A stretch of DNA of 64,000 nt from Emticicia aquatica (GTDB lineage: Bacteria > Bacteroidota > Bacteroidia > Cytophagales > Spirosomataceae). The notes below the pieces were generated by a model. It was given only the letters and a program-made list of their open reading frames with translations. It was not told where the DNA came from and ran no database searches. Both the position numbers and the translations under genes were made by a program. Below are positions 9,047 through 18,653 of this stretch, piece after piece. The first letter of the stretch is position 1; each line of letters begins with the position of its first letter. Location of the stretch: NCBI RefSeq assembly GCF_923079645.1, contig NZ_CAKLPY010000002.1:186001-250000 (forward strand). The letters run 5' to 3'.

Positions 9047-9844
9047 TTACTTGGGCATTTGTCCACGAACAATTTTTGATAAAAGTTTCGGAAAAAATCT
9101 TTTCAAATAAACCCCCAAAACCTCTTTTCCTCCCATATAAACCTCTTGTTTATTTTTTGCAATCGCATCTACAATTCGTTTGGCACATTCTTCTGGAAGC
9201 ATACCATTTGCTTGATTATCATCCATTTTACCAAATTTACTTCCGTCTGCTGAAACCGCATTGAGCGATATATTTGTACGAATATACCCTGGACAAATAA
9301 GCGTTACTCCGATATTATCTTGATAAACTTCCGAGCGTAGGGCATCAAAAAAACCATGCAAGGCATGTTTCGAGGCACAATATCCAGAACGCATCGGTGT
9401 GGCAAGTTTTCCTGATAAACTACTTGTAATGGCAATTTGTCCGCTTTTTTGTAGTTGCATAGTTGGCAAAACGGCTTTCGTTAGAGCAATCACACCAAAG
9501 AAATTAAGGTTCATTATTTTTTGATAAACCGCCATATCTGTTTCTAAAACCGAACCCCGTTGCGAAATTCCAGCATTATTAAAAAGCACATCTATCCTTC
9601 CAAAATGAGCTACTGCTTCTTGTGCTTTTTTCGGAATTTCGTCAATATTTTCCACATCTATTGGTAAAATAAAAACCTGACTTTCGTCTAATTTTGTTTG
9701 CTTTTTTACTCTTTTTAATTCGTCAATTCTTCTTGCTGAAAGTATCAACTTTGCTCCTTCTTGGGCAAATTGATAAGCTGTTGCTTCTCCAATTCCTGAA
9801 GAAGCACCTGTAATCCAAACAACTTTATTTTCAAATCTTTTCAT
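9047..9844 (-). CDS. SDR-family oxidoreductase
   Basis: A 265-residue classical short-chain dehydrogenase. Seen: cofactor loop TGASSGIG (12-19), S36-A-R-R39 after the second beta strand (favouring NADP(H)), NNAG (89-92), and catalytic S142, Y155 and K159 (YCASK). The C-terminus is basic (FPKLLSKIVRGQMPK), possibly membrane-associating as in DltE/YqjQ-like short-chain dehydrogenases. Substrate cannot be assigned. It stands alone, convergent with nothing; the ~300 bp downstream toward the susC promoter is AT-rich without a gene. Confidence 0.9.
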   Translation of the reverse strand: MKRFENKVVWITGASSGIGEATAYQFAQEGAKLILSARRIDELKRVKKQTKLDESQVFILPIDVENIDEIPKKAQEAVAHFGRIDVLFNNAGISQRGSVLETDMAVYQKIMNLNFFGVIALTKAVLPTMQLQKSGQIAITSSLSGKLATPMRSGYCASKHALHGFFDALRSEVYQDNIGVTLICPGYIRTNISLNAVSADGSKFGKMDDNQANGMLPEECAKRIVDAIAKNKQEVYMGGKEVLGVYLKRFFPKLLSKIVRGQMPK

Positions 9845-9982
9845 TTTTTTCTACACTTTTAGTAAAACTTTGTTTCTACTTTTTAAGCAAAACTACTATT
9901 TTTCTATGATAAAACTTTTATTCTTGGTAAAACCAACGAATATTTCGGAACTTTGTATAATATTAAATTAATTACAATAATT

Positions 9983-10007
9983 CTCCTTCAAAACTTAGGA
10001 GGCAGAC
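9983..10007 (+). promoter_or_regulatory. Strong Shine-Dalgarno in a small hairpin before rlmN
   Basis: AGGAGG (9997-10002) sits 5 nt before the ATG, which is unusual in Bacteroidota. CTCCT (9983-9987) can pair with AGGAG (9997-10001) across a 9-nt loop, which would hide it. The pairing is short, so regulation is only a possibility. Confidence 0.4.
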
Positions 10008-11063
10008 ATGAGCAAACAAGACATAAGAAAACTTTCGACCGAACAGATAAAAACTTGGCTTGCCGCCAACGGTGAACAAGGATTTAGAGCCAAACAAATT
10101 TCGGAGTGGATTTGGAAAAAATCGGCGTGGAGCTTTGATGACATGACAAATTTGTCATTGAAAACTCGTGAGTTGTTGAAAGAAAATTTTGAAATTCGAG
10201 CAGTTTCTGTTCTGAAAAAGCAGGTAAGTAATGATAAAACTATCAAATCTGGGTTTAGGCTTTTTGATGGAAATTTGGTTGAAGGTGTATTAATTCCCGC
10301 AGATGACCGCATGACAGCTTGTGTTTCTTCGCAGGTTGGGTGTTCGCTCACTTGTAAATTTTGTGCGACGGGCTACATGGCTCGTAAACGAAATCTTGAT
10401 GCTGCTGAAATTTATGACCAAGTAGTTTTAATCAAACAACAAGCTGAAGAGCATTATCAACAACCATTGACCAATATTGTGTACATGGGTATGGGTGAGC
10501 CACTGCTCAATTATGCTGGCCTCATCGAATCAGTCAATTATATTACGTCGCCAGAAGGCCTCAATTGGTCGCCTAAACGCATTACGGTCAGCACGGCTGG
10601 AATTGCCAAAATGATTCAAAAATTGGGCGATGATGGGGTGAAATTTAATTTAGCGTTATCGCTTCATGCAGCAAATGATATAAAACGTAATGAAATTATG
10701 CCAATTAATGAAAGTAATACTTTGCAAAATTTGTCCACAGCATTAAATTATTTCTACAAAAAAACAGGCAATAGAATTACTTTTGAGTACATCGTTTTTA
10801 ACGACTTTAACGATTCCTTGCAAGATGCAAAAGAGCTTTGGGAGTTTACAAAAAAAGTACCCGCCAAAGTAAATATAATTGAATACAACCCGATTGCAGA
10901 AGCTGATTATATCAATACATCTGAAGATAAACTTGCCAAATTTGCTAAATTTTTAGAAGATAAAGGAGTCATTGTAAATGTTCGTCGAAGCCGTGGAAAA
11001 GACATTGACGCCGCTTGTGGTCAATTGGCAATAAAAGAACCAACGGCAGATTTGGTGCAATAA
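10008..11063 (+). CDS. rlmN: 23S rRNA (adenine-2503-C2)-methyltransferase RlmN
   Basis: A 351-residue radical-SAM enzyme that methylates A2503 of 23S rRNA and A37 of some tRNAs. Seen: the CX3CX2C cluster site C112, C116, C119 (GCSLTCKFCATGYM), GMGEPL, and the C-terminal RRSRGKDIDAACGQLA holding the second mechanistic cysteine C337. Length and all motifs are standard. C105 in TACVSSQVGC is also conserved. The start follows an AGGAGG sequence. No apparent operon partner; the next gene is convergent. Confidence 0.97.
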   Translation: MSKQDIRKLSTEQIKTWLAANGEQGFRAKQISEWIWKKSAWSFDDMTNLSLKTRELLKENFEIRAVSVLKKQVSNDKTIKSGFRLFDGNLVEGVLIPADDRMTACVSSQVGCSLTCKFCATGYMARKRNLDAAEIYDQVVLIKQQAEEHYQQPLTNIVYMGMGEPLLNYAGLIESVNYITSPEGLNWSPKRITVSTAGIAKMIQKLGDDGVKFNLALSLHAANDIKRNEIMPINESNTLQNLSTALNYFYKKTGNRITFEYIVFNDFNDSLQDAKELWEFTKKVPAKVNIIEYNPIAEADYINTSEDKLAKFAKFLEDKGVIVNVRRSRGKDIDAACGQLAIKEPTADLVQ

Positions 11064-11088
11064 AGTGTTTGCCCAAATGTATAAAATG

Positions 11089-11943
11089 CTATTTCTGGCG
11101 AACTAATTTTCTAAATTCAATCGGACTTTTGCCCTTTATTTGCTTGAAAACCTTACTAAAATAAGAGTTATTAGTAAAACCACAGTCGAAACAGACATCG
11201 GCAATACTGCTTTCAGTCATCAATAATTGACACGCTTTATTGATACGATATTCATTGACAAAATCTGTAAAAGTCTGATTTACTACTTTTTTGAAATAAT
11301 TACAAAACGAAGGGACTGTCAAATGTGCCACATTTGCCGCATCTTTTATGTTGATTGGATTTTGGTATTCCCTTTCTACATATTCATAAATTCGTTTTAA
11401 GCGAGCTTGGTCTTTTTGGTTAAAATCATAACGTGTATCATACGAATTTAACAAATTATACTCTTCCGAATCTGCTAAAATCTGAAAGATATTGAGCAAA
11501 CCTATTAAACGCTCAAAATGAGACAGCGGCAATAATTTTTTGAGAGCAGTGCCTACTTTTTTGTATGTTTTCCCATAAAATTGAATTCCTTGCTGCGAAC
11601 GTTCAAAAAGCTTTTTGATGTTTTGCATTTCTGGTTTTTCAAAAAAATCATTTCCCAAAAAATCGTCTTTAAATTGAATCACTATTTCTTCGTGTTCACC
11701 CAAAGCATCGTAACCAAAACCTGCATGAGGCAGATTTGAACCAATCAAAACCAAATCTCCGTCTTCATAATAACTCAAATGGTTGCCTACGTGCCTTCGA
11801 CCATAACCATACAATACAAACACCAATTCAAATTCAGGATGATAATGATAATTCCATGGAAAATCGTTTGCAATCACTTTTTGGTAAAGTAATCTAAACG
11901 AACTTCCTTCATCATTCTGAATCTGCTCAAATGGTGTTTTCAC
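11089..11943 (-). CDS. AraC-family transcriptional regulator
   Basis: 284 residues: an N-terminal cupin sensor (YHYHPEFELVFVLYGYGRRHVG, ~33-54, and SNLPHAG) and a C-terminal pair of helix-turn-helix motifs (INIKDAANVAHLTVPSFCNYFKK; SIADVCFDCGFTNNSYFSKVFK). The layout matches sugar-sensing AraC regulators such as RhaS/MelR. No ATG is available in frame before the cupin, so GTG at 11943 is used. It is divergent from the MFS-trehalase pair and is the obvious candidate regulator of it. Confidence 0.92.
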   Translation of the reverse strand: MKTPFEQIQNDEGSSFRLLYQKVIANDFPWNYHYHPEFELVFVLYGYGRRHVGNHLSYYEDGDLVLIGSNLPHAGFGYDALGEHEEIVIQFKDDFLGNDFFEKPEMQNIKKLFERSQQGIQFYGKTYKKVGTALKKLLPLSHFERLIGLLNIFQILADSEEYNLLNSYDTRYDFNQKDQARLKRIYEYVEREYQNPINIKDAANVAHLTVPSFCNYFKKVVNQTFTDFVNEYRINKACQLLMTESSIADVCFDCGFTNNSYFSKVFKQIKGKSPIEFRKLVRQK

Positions 11944-12038
11944 TATATTAATATTTGATTTGTTAAATATTTCATAAAAATAATAATATAGTTTTAAAAT
12001 ATGTTAATAAGAATATATTTTTTATTGCCGAATCTACT

Positions 12039-12138
12039 GAACTTTGTTTCATTAACTACTAGAAAAAAGTAGGATTGATTAAGAAGAACAAAACCTATGA
12101 TGAACTATTAAAAGCGAGCAAGTTGCTCGTTTTTTTTT
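12039..12138 (+). promoter_or_regulatory. Leader with an intrinsic terminator upstream of the MFS-trehalase genes
   Basis: GAACTTTG (12039-12046) is a 7/8 match to TAnnTTTG. Downstream come a small stem CTACT/AGTAG (12056-12072), a four-codon frame ATG ATG AAC TAT TAA (12097-12111), and a terminator: CGAGCA / TGCTCG (12115-12129) followed by nine T. The terminator ends 41 nt before the transporter ATG and no upstream plus-strand gene needs it, so it may be an attenuator or the end of a small RNA of ~85 nt. Confidence 0.55.
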
Positions 12139-12179
12139 AGCCAAAAAACAATATTTATTCAACCTCTAAAAAAATACTT

Positions 12180-13430
12180 ATGCAAAACTGGAGAATCAAA
12201 CTTTCGTTATACCTCAACTATTTCGTCTTTGCTATTTTGCTTAATAGTGTCGGAATTCTAATCCAAAAATCAATCAATACTTATCATGTCGATGAACTGA
12301 TGGCAAGTTCGCTCGAAGCCTTCAAAGATTTATCAATTGCTATTGTTTCGTTCTTGGTTGGTTCATTTCTGCCACGATTGGGCTACAAAAAAGGAATGTT
12401 AATCTCATTAGGATTAGTATTTTTGGGCTGCTTGCTTATGTATTTTGGTAATTCATTTACGGCCGTCAGAGTATTATTTGCTTGTGTTGGTGTTTCGTTT
12501 GCGGTCATCAAAGTTTCAGTGTATTCGGTCATTGGCTTGTTGGCAAATGACGACCAAGAACACAAAGGAATCTTGAGTTCCATCGAAAGTTTCTTCATGA
12601 TTGGCATTGCCGTTGCCTACGTTTCATTTCCTTTATTTTATAGCGAAACCGACCCAAATGCTTGGCTAAATATCTATTTAGTTGTAGCATTTCTGATTGC
12701 AGTTTCATTTTTCATTCTCTTTTTTGCTGATTTTACACTTGATTATGAAATTCCAGGAAGCAACCTTGCCGACGATTTCAAGCAAATGATTGGCCTAATT
12801 AAGCGACCAATGGTTTTGGTTTTTGCAATTGCTGCCTTTATGTATGTAATGACCGAGCAAGGAATTATGAGTTGGTTGCCAACTTTCAATGAAAAAGTAT
12901 TGCACCTTCCCGAAAAAACGAGTGTTTTCATGGCCGTTATTTTAATGCTTTCAATTGCAGGCGGTAGATATTTATCATCAATTTTGATAAAAAAAATCTA
13001 TTGGCTCACCATGCTCGTGGCATGCTTAGTTGGAGCAGGTTTAATGGTTGTTATCGTTTTACCACAAACAAGTAATTTGGCTGTTACAGAAATAAATTCG
13101 CTCGCTGATGTACCAATAATAGCCTACGTTTTCCCTTTGATTGGCTTCTTTTTAGCCCCAATTTATCCATTGGTAAATTCAATTGTTTTGAGTGCCACCG
13201 AAAAAATATTTCATAGTCCAATGGCTTCATTATTAACGTTTTTCTCAGCCATCGGCGGAACTTTAGGGTCAAGATTGGTTGGCTACCTTTTTAAAAACAT
13301 TGGAGGAGAAAAAGCCTTCTATTTTTCACTTATCCCGATGGTTATTTTAATTGTTTGCTTATTTATCTTGAATATTTTACAGAAAAAATCAAAAACTAAA
13401 ATAACGTTTAACGCTAGTAGCGGACATTAA
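12180..13430 (+). CDS. MFS sugar transporter
   Basis: 416 residues with about 12 membrane helices, no signal peptide, and a lysine-rich cytoplasmic C-terminus (LQKKSKTK). The RLGYKKGMLISL loop after helix 2 resembles the MFS signature, and the overall look is of the FucP/sugar-type group. It lies 60 bp upstream of trehalase in the same direction and divergent from an AraC regulator, so uptake of trehalose or a related disaccharide is the likely job (inference from context). Expression may be limited by the leader terminator at 12115-12138. Confidence 0.88.
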   Translation: MQNWRIKLSLYLNYFVFAILLNSVGILIQKSINTYHVDELMASSLEAFKDLSIAIVSFLVGSFLPRLGYKKGMLISLGLVFLGCLLMYFGNSFTAVRVLFACVGVSFAVIKVSVYSVIGLLANDDQEHKGILSSIESFFMIGIAVAYVSFPLFYSETDPNAWLNIYLVVAFLIAVSFFILFFADFTLDYEIPGSNLADDFKQMIGLIKRPMVLVFAIAAFMYVMTEQGIMSWLPTFNEKVLHLPEKTSVFMAVILMLSIAGGRYLSSILIKKIYWLTMLVACLVGAGLMVVIVLPQTSNLAVTEINSLADVPIIAYVFPLIGFFLAPIYPLVNSIVLSATEKIFHSPMASLLTFFSAIGGTLGSRLVGYLFKNIGGEKAFYFSLIPMVILIVCLFILNILQKKSKTKITFNASSGH

Positions 13431-13490
13431 AACTTGGTAGTTCAAGACGAAAATATAACCTTATAAAAATACAATTCCCTATTATTTTAA

Positions 13491-14981
13491 ATGACAAATA
13501 CAATTACAAACATCCATGATTTGGGACTTTTGTTTGAAAAAGTACAGCTAGAGAACGTATTTCCCGATAATAAAACTTTTCCTGATTGCATTCCAAAAAG
13601 TAGTTTAAATGAAATAAACGCTCAGTTTTTACAGGAAAAAGATAACACAAATTTCGATTTAAAAACCTTTGTTTCGGCTCATTTTGACTTACCAATAAAT
13701 GCCAATTCCAATTACGAAAGTGACAAGAATCATTCGATTGAAGAACATTTAAAAACGCTTTGGGATGTACTGACCCGTAAACATGATTCTGAAAAAAGTT
13801 CACTTATTCCTTTACCAAATTCTTATATTGTTCCAGGTGGAAGGTTTCGAGAAGTCTATTACTGGGATAGTTATTTTACGATGCTAGGCTTGCAGGTTTC
13901 AGGTAGAACAGACATGATTCAGGCAATGGTTGATAACTTTTCTTATTTGATTGATAAAATTGGTCATATTCCAAATGGTAATCGTACTTATTATATTGGT
14001 CGCTCTCAACCACCCTTTTATGCACTAATGATAAGGCTCTTAAGCGAACAAAAAGGCTTTCAAGTTTTGATAGATTATTTGCCATATTTAGAAAAAGAGT
14101 ATCAATTTTGGATGCGTGGCTCAGAAAATCTATCACTGCAAAATAATGCAATCAATCGTGTTATTAAAATGCCTGACGGCTCAATTTTAAACCGTTTTTG
14201 GGATAACTATAATACACCTCGCCCTGAATCTTATAAAGAAGATATAGAATTGGCTCATTCATCAAATCAAAAACCTGAAGAAATATTTCGTCATTTGCGT
14301 GCTGCCGCAGAATCAGGTTGGGATTTTAGTAGTCGATGGTTTAAAGAAAGCAATGATTTTGCGAGCATTCATACAACTGATATTATTCCTGTAGATTTGA
14401 ATTGTCTTTTATTTCATTTAGAAGAAACTTTAGCTAGCACTTATTCATTACTAAATGATGCTGAAAATGTTGATAAATACCAAGTTTTGGCAAATAATCG
14501 CAAAACTGCCATTCAAAATTATTGTTGGAATGAAACAAAAGGTTTCTATTTTGACTATGATTTTGTAGAAAATAAACAAAAAAAACATCTTACATTAGCA
14601 GCCACATTTCCTCTTTTTTTTAAAATAAGTACCAATACTCAAGCACAAAAAATAGCTACTTTTTTAGAAAAAAACTTTTTGAAAAGTGGCGGTTTATTAA
14701 CTACAACGTCGGTTACAGGTCAACAATGGGATTCTCCAAATGGCTGGGCTCCACTTCAATGGATTGGATATAAAGGTTTATTAAATTATAGTTTTTGTGA
14801 TTTAGCAGCACAAATTAAGTCAAATTGGATAAACCTTAACCAAAAGGTGTATTATCAAACTGGTAAAATGACTGAAAAATATAATGTTTCTGACCAAAAT
14901 ATCATGGCTGGCGGTGGAGAATATCCTAACCAAGATGGTTTTGGCTGGACAAATGGCGTTTTTCTAGCAATGACAAAGTAA
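13491..14981 (+). CDS. treF: Alpha,alpha-trehalase (GH37), cytoplasmic
   Basis: A 496-residue glycoside hydrolase that splits trehalose to two glucose. Both family signatures are present: PGGRFREVYYWDSY (115-128) and QWDSPNGWAP (~412-421). The acid Asp of family 37 is likely in ESGWDFSSRW (~residue 274-283). There is no signal peptide, so it acts in the cytoplasm on imported trehalose, consistent with the adjacent transporter. The C-terminus GGGEYPNQDGFGWTNG is conserved in the family. A hairpin terminator follows immediately. Confidence 0.95.
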   Translation: MTNTITNIHDLGLLFEKVQLENVFPDNKTFPDCIPKSSLNEINAQFLQEKDNTNFDLKTFVSAHFDLPINANSNYESDKNHSIEEHLKTLWDVLTRKHDSEKSSLIPLPNSYIVPGGRFREVYYWDSYFTMLGLQVSGRTDMIQAMVDNFSYLIDKIGHIPNGNRTYYIGRSQPPFYALMIRLLSEQKGFQVLIDYLPYLEKEYQFWMRGSENLSLQNNAINRVIKMPDGSILNRFWDNYNTPRPESYKEDIELAHSSNQKPEEIFRHLRAAAESGWDFSSRWFKESNDFASIHTTDIIPVDLNCLLFHLEETLASTYSLLNDAENVDKYQVLANNRKTAIQNYCWNETKGFYFDYDFVENKQKKHLTLAATFPLFFKISTNTQAQKIATFLEKNFLKSGGLLTTTSVTGQQWDSPNGWAPLQWIGYKGLLNYSFCDLAAQIKSNWINLNQKVYYQTGKMTEKYNVSDQNIMAGGGEYPNQDGFGWTNGVFLAMTK

Positions 14982-14982
14982 T

Positions 14983-15019
14983 AAAAAAGGCGAATTGAGC
15001 ATTTCAATTCGCCTTTTTT
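14983..15019. terminator. Bidirectional terminator between trehalase and the haloperoxidase-like gene
   Basis: Hairpin AAAAAAGGCGAATTGA / TCAATTCGCCTTTTTT with a 4-nt loop between two convergent genes; T runs on both strands. Confidence 0.9.
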
Positions 15020-15032
15020 ATCTATAAAATTC

Positions 15033-16415
15033 TTACTTTTTCCACTTCAAATTATTAATATTTTGTCCAATTTTACGTCCTTCTGATAAGCCAGTGTCAT
15101 TGTCACTTCTTGTATGAATTCCGCCTAAAAATCTTGAATATGCAGATTCTTCAGCAGCTTCCCAAAATGAATTATAAGAACGATTCTTGTAAAAAACAAA
15201 AGTAAGCGGGTCTTGTCCTCGACCTTGATGCGAATTATCCAAATACTTAAATTCATTACCATAAAGATTAGTCAAAACAGTTGCTGACGCACCCGATTGC
15301 ACCGAATGCCCCGAATAAAAAGCAGGAAACGGTGGTTCTGGCCAAAAAGATACCCAAGAGCCATCAATATTATTGTTAATATAAGTCGATGGGCGTTCGG
15401 CATTGTAAGTATATTTTGCTTTCCAACAATTTATAAATGCATCCGCAATTGACATCCCTACCATTGCAAAAGTTTGTGCTGCTTTTATCAATTTGGGTTT
15501 TGCGGTTTTAACAGCAATATTGGCAATGCTATAAGAATGTCCAGGTGGTGTAAATGTACGGCTTGGGTCATCACCCCACCAAAGAGCTATTTCTTTTTCT
15601 TCCTGAGTTAATATCTTATTTTTTCCGTAAACCTCCAAAAATTGTGCATAATATTGAGAAAGTGGGCTTCTATCAAATGGTATAGGTTTCGGAACAGGTA
15701 GCGTTCCATTATTAGCTGCAAATGTTCGGTTTTTCCCCCAATATGGATGCAACGGTAATCGACTAGCTGACTGACTAAAGGTTGGGGCTTTCCAAAAGCC
15801 TTGTCCAACTGGAACAATATATTCGGTGGTAAAATTTCGATTATAACCCTGATAACCACCATCCGTTTTCGACCATTCAAAAATAGCTTTTGCCACATCC
15901 TTTCCATATTTTACGGAGCGGTCAATCACATCTTGATTTTCAGTTTTATATTCATCCAAAATCTTACTTTCCAACGAATCTATCGTTACTTTATTAACAT
16001 TCGATGTTTGTTCATAAATGTTTCTATGAATCCAAGCTTGTCCAGCATTTAGACTTAAAACCCAATTATATTTTTGTAATGTATCTATTTTGGGCAAAGT
16101 TGCCAATCCGTTTAATTGCCCTGCCAATGATTTATATTCTGAATAACCACCAACAATACTTTCGTACATCGTAAGACCGATATAACCAAACCCACGAGAC
16201 GCATAAGTGGGAGTATTACCTGGCGTTCTTTCAGCAATTATCAGAGACATTTTCCCCCATCTGGTTGCTGTATAAGCAGTTGTTGTGTCGGTTACAACGA
16301 TTGGTGTTGGCTCTTCATTTTTAGTTTTACAACTATTAATACCAAAAATACCCATTGATAATATTACACTAATAATTATCGTATTTTTGATTTTTCTTTG
16401 ATAAAAACTTTTCAT
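15033..16415 (-). CDS. Vanadium-dependent haloperoxidase/PAP2-like lipoprotein
   Basis: 460 residues with an N-terminal hydrophobic stretch and lipobox-like FGINSC (C29). The phosphate/vanadate pocket is complete: K334-x6-R341-P342, S368-G369-H370 (FYSGHS), and S427-R428-x5-H434 followed by TRSD. The family oxidises halides with peroxide or hydrolyses phosphate esters; many Bacteroidota members are phosphatase-like and untested. Acts in the periplasm or at a membrane surface. No neighbour suggests a substrate. Confidence 0.88.
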   Translation of the reverse strand: MKSFYQRKIKNTIIISVILSMGIFGINSCKTKNEEPTPIVVTDTTTAYTATRWGKMSLIIAERTPGNTPTYASRGFGYIGLTMYESIVGGYSEYKSLAGQLNGLATLPKIDTLQKYNWVLSLNAGQAWIHRNIYEQTSNVNKVTIDSLESKILDEYKTENQDVIDRSVKYGKDVAKAIFEWSKTDGGYQGYNRNFTTEYIVPVGQGFWKAPTFSQSASRLPLHPYWGKNRTFAANNGTLPVPKPIPFDRSPLSQYYAQFLEVYGKNKILTQEEKEIALWWGDDPSRTFTPPGHSYSIANIAVKTAKPKLIKAAQTFAMVGMSIADAFINCWKAKYTYNAERPSTYINNNIDGSWVSFWPEPPFPAFYSGHSVQSGASATVLTNLYGNEFKYLDNSHQGRGQDPLTFVFYKNRSYNSFWEAAEESAYSRFLGGIHTRSDNDTGLSEGRKIGQNINNLKWKK

Positions 16416-16553
16416 AATTCAGTAAACATTTATGCATAATTGTAAAACAAATATTGTACCATTAAAATACATTTCACTTAGTAAGCAAAGCCAAAAGTAC
16501 AGATTTTCGGAAAAAATACAAAATAAATCCATTATTCAGGAAATTATTTAATT

Positions 16554-17930
16554 TTAACATTCCGTTGCACTTAAAGCTAAGCCTGCTTGTGAGGTCTCTT
16601 TGTACTTTTTTGACATATCTTTTCCAGTTGCTCGCATAACTTTAATCACACTATCTAGCGATATTTTTTGGTCGGCTGTATTTCCAGAAGAAGCTAATAA
16701 ATAAGCATTATAAGCTTTAATCGCCCCCATTGCGTTTCGTTCGATACACGGAATTTGCACATAGCCACCAATCGGGTCACAAGTCATTCCTAAATGGTGT
16801 TCAATCGCAATTTCAGCGGCCGATTCAACAGTTTCAATTGGCTTTCCAGCACAGTAAGCAAGCATCGCAGCGGCCATTGCTGAAGCTGAGCCAATTTCTC
16901 CCATACAACCCATTTCTGCCCCCGAAATACTGGCATTATGTTTTATCAAAAATCCAACCGCAGCCGCTGCAAGCATTCCTTCTCTCAATTTTTGTTTGTC
17001 ATAATGGTAATGATTGCGGAGCAAAAAAGTAATACCAGGAATAACGCCTGAAGCACCTGACGTTGGAGCTGTTACGACCATATTTCCAGCGGCATTTTCT
17101 TCCGAAGCAGCCATGCAATAAGCATTCAAAAAAACCATAAAACTATCTGTAGTAGAGGCATGACTTTTGGCTTGTTGATACAATATTGGGGCTTTCCGTT
17201 TTAGTTTAATTGTACCAGGAAGTAAACCACGATGATGCAAACCACGCCTAACGGCTTTGTGCATTGTTTCTAAAATATCATCAATTTTTTGAAAAATCTC
17301 CTTGCGTGAAAGCCCACTTATTAGCATTTCGTTAGCAATCATTAGCTCTGTTAAGGTCATTTTTTGTTTCTTCAAATGTTCTTTAAATTCATTCATCGTT
17401 GAAAAAGGAAATGCGGGTTCTTTATCATTTTGAGTAGCAACATTTTCTCCTTTCCTTTGAATAAACCCACCTCCTACCGAATAATATTCTTCTTCAAAAA
17501 CAATATTACTATTTGATAAAGCCCTAAATATCAACGTATTAGAATGAACAGACTCATATCTATTTTTTTCAAAAACTATGTTTTTAGCATTAATAAAAAC
17601 CTCATTTTCATGAATTTTCACAGGATACTTTACTTCTGTATCTTTCAACAATTCAGTAAAATTATCAGGTTGGCAAGTTTCTGGTTGCCAGCCTAAAAGC
17701 CCAGCAATAACAGCTCGGTCAGTGCCATGACCTTTGCCAGTTGCACTCAAAGAACCGTATAAATGAATCATGATATTTTCAATATCTAATTGCTTAATTT
17801 CGCTCGAAGCATTGGCCCTTTGTAAGAAATCAAATGCGGCTTTCATTGGTCCAATTGTATGCGAACTTGAAGGGCCTGGCCCGATTTTAAATAAATCAAA
17901 AATCGAAGTTCTAATGGGTTCTTTTAACAT
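16554..17930 (-). CDS. sdaA: L-serine ammonia-lyase, iron-sulfur, single-chain
   Basis: 458 residues; deaminates L-serine to pyruvate using an oxygen-sensitive [4Fe-4S] cluster. Both domains are fused: the beta domain with GPGPSSSHT (17-25) and the alpha domain with cluster cysteines C342 (GCMGEIGSA), C384 (MTCDPIGG) and C395 (IPCIERN). The last residue is C458 (ATEC). In the Legionella type II enzyme of the same length, the C-terminal cysteine binds the cluster as a tail-in-mouth ligand, so this protein probably behaves the same. Monocistronic. Confidence 0.95.
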   Translation of the reverse strand: MLKEPIRTSIFDLFKIGPGPSSSHTIGPMKAAFDFLQRANASSEIKQLDIENIMIHLYGSLSATGKGHGTDRAVIAGLLGWQPETCQPDNFTELLKDTEVKYPVKIHENEVFINAKNIVFEKNRYESVHSNTLIFRALSNSNIVFEEEYYSVGGGFIQRKGENVATQNDKEPAFPFSTMNEFKEHLKKQKMTLTELMIANEMLISGLSRKEIFQKIDDILETMHKAVRRGLHHRGLLPGTIKLKRKAPILYQQAKSHASTTDSFMVFLNAYCMAASEENAAGNMVVTAPTSGASGVIPGITFLLRNHYHYDKQKLREGMLAAAAVGFLIKHNASISGAEMGCMGEIGSASAMAAAMLAYCAGKPIETVESAAEIAIEHHLGMTCDPIGGYVQIPCIERNAMGAIKAYNAYLLASSGNTADQKISLDSVIKVMRATGKDMSKKYKETSQAGLALSATEC

Positions 17931-18117
17931 ATTTATTGATGAAGGTTTTCAGAAGAAAAATTACAAGTTTTTTTGCAGAAACGAAGAAAATTTAATCAAA
18001 AAATGACAAATATCATATAATCTTAATAAAAGGTGCTACATAATTTTTATTTTAGATAAACTTTCTACTTAATTTGTCAGTTATTAATGTATATCAAAAC
18101 CATAAAAGCAACCAATT

Positions 18118-18585
18118 ATGTCATTAAAAGTAGGAGAACAAGCACCAGATTTTAAATTATTTAGCAGCGATAAAAAAGAAGTAAATTTATCAGATTATCG
18201 TGGTAAAAACGTCGTTGTATTATTTTTTCCATTAGCATTTACTGGCGTTTGTACTGCCGAACTTTGCCAAATGCGTGATGATATTGCGTCTTATTCAAAG
18301 TTAAATTCTGATATTCTCGGTATTTCTGTTGACTCTCTTTTTACATTAGATAAATTCAAAAAAGAGCAGAATTTACCATTCCCATTATTGTCAGATTTCA
18401 ATAAAGAAGTATCACAATCATACGGAGCATTTTATGATTCATTCGTATTCGGAATGCACGGTGTTTCAAAACGTTCGGCTTTTGTAATTGACAAAGACGG
18501 AGTTATTCAATATGCAGAAGTGTTAGAAAGTGCAGGCGATTTACCAAATTTTGAAGCAGTAAAAACTACTTTAGAGGCCTTGTAA
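18118..18585 (+). CDS. AhpE/BCP-like peroxiredoxin
   Basis: A 155-residue thioredoxin-fold peroxidase. Seen: [15 protein letters not shown] with the peroxidatic C45 in the PxxxTxxC motif, and a second cysteine, C50, five residues later as in BCP-type two-cysteine members. The conserved Arg follows in [11 protein letters not shown]. It most resembles the AhpE group. Reduces hydrogen peroxide and organic hydroperoxides in the cytoplasm. Monocistronic with a strong terminator shared with the convergent gene. Confidence 0.93.
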   Translation: MSLKVGEQAPDFKLFSSDKKEVNLSDYRGKNVVVLFFPLAFTGVCTAELCQMRDDIASYSKLNSDILGISVDSLFTLDKFKKEQNLPFPLLSDFNKEVSQSYGAFYDSFVFGMHGVSKRSAFVIDKDGVIQYAEVLESAGDLPNFEAVKTTLEAL

Positions 18586-18601
18586 TAATCCTGATAAAAT
18601 A

Positions 18602-18641
18602 AAAAAAGGAAGTCATTAATTATTAATGACTTCCTTTTTTT
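18602..18641. terminator. Bidirectional terminator after the peroxiredoxin gene
   Basis: AAAAAAGGAAGTCATTAAT / ATTAATGACTTCCTTTTTT perfect hairpin between convergent genes. Confidence 0.9.
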
Positions 18642-18653
18642 ATTGAAAAACTA

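Noticed and set aside
9076..9264. Plus-strand frame across the SDR gene
   Set aside because: Antisense shadow of a gene with complete catalytic residues.
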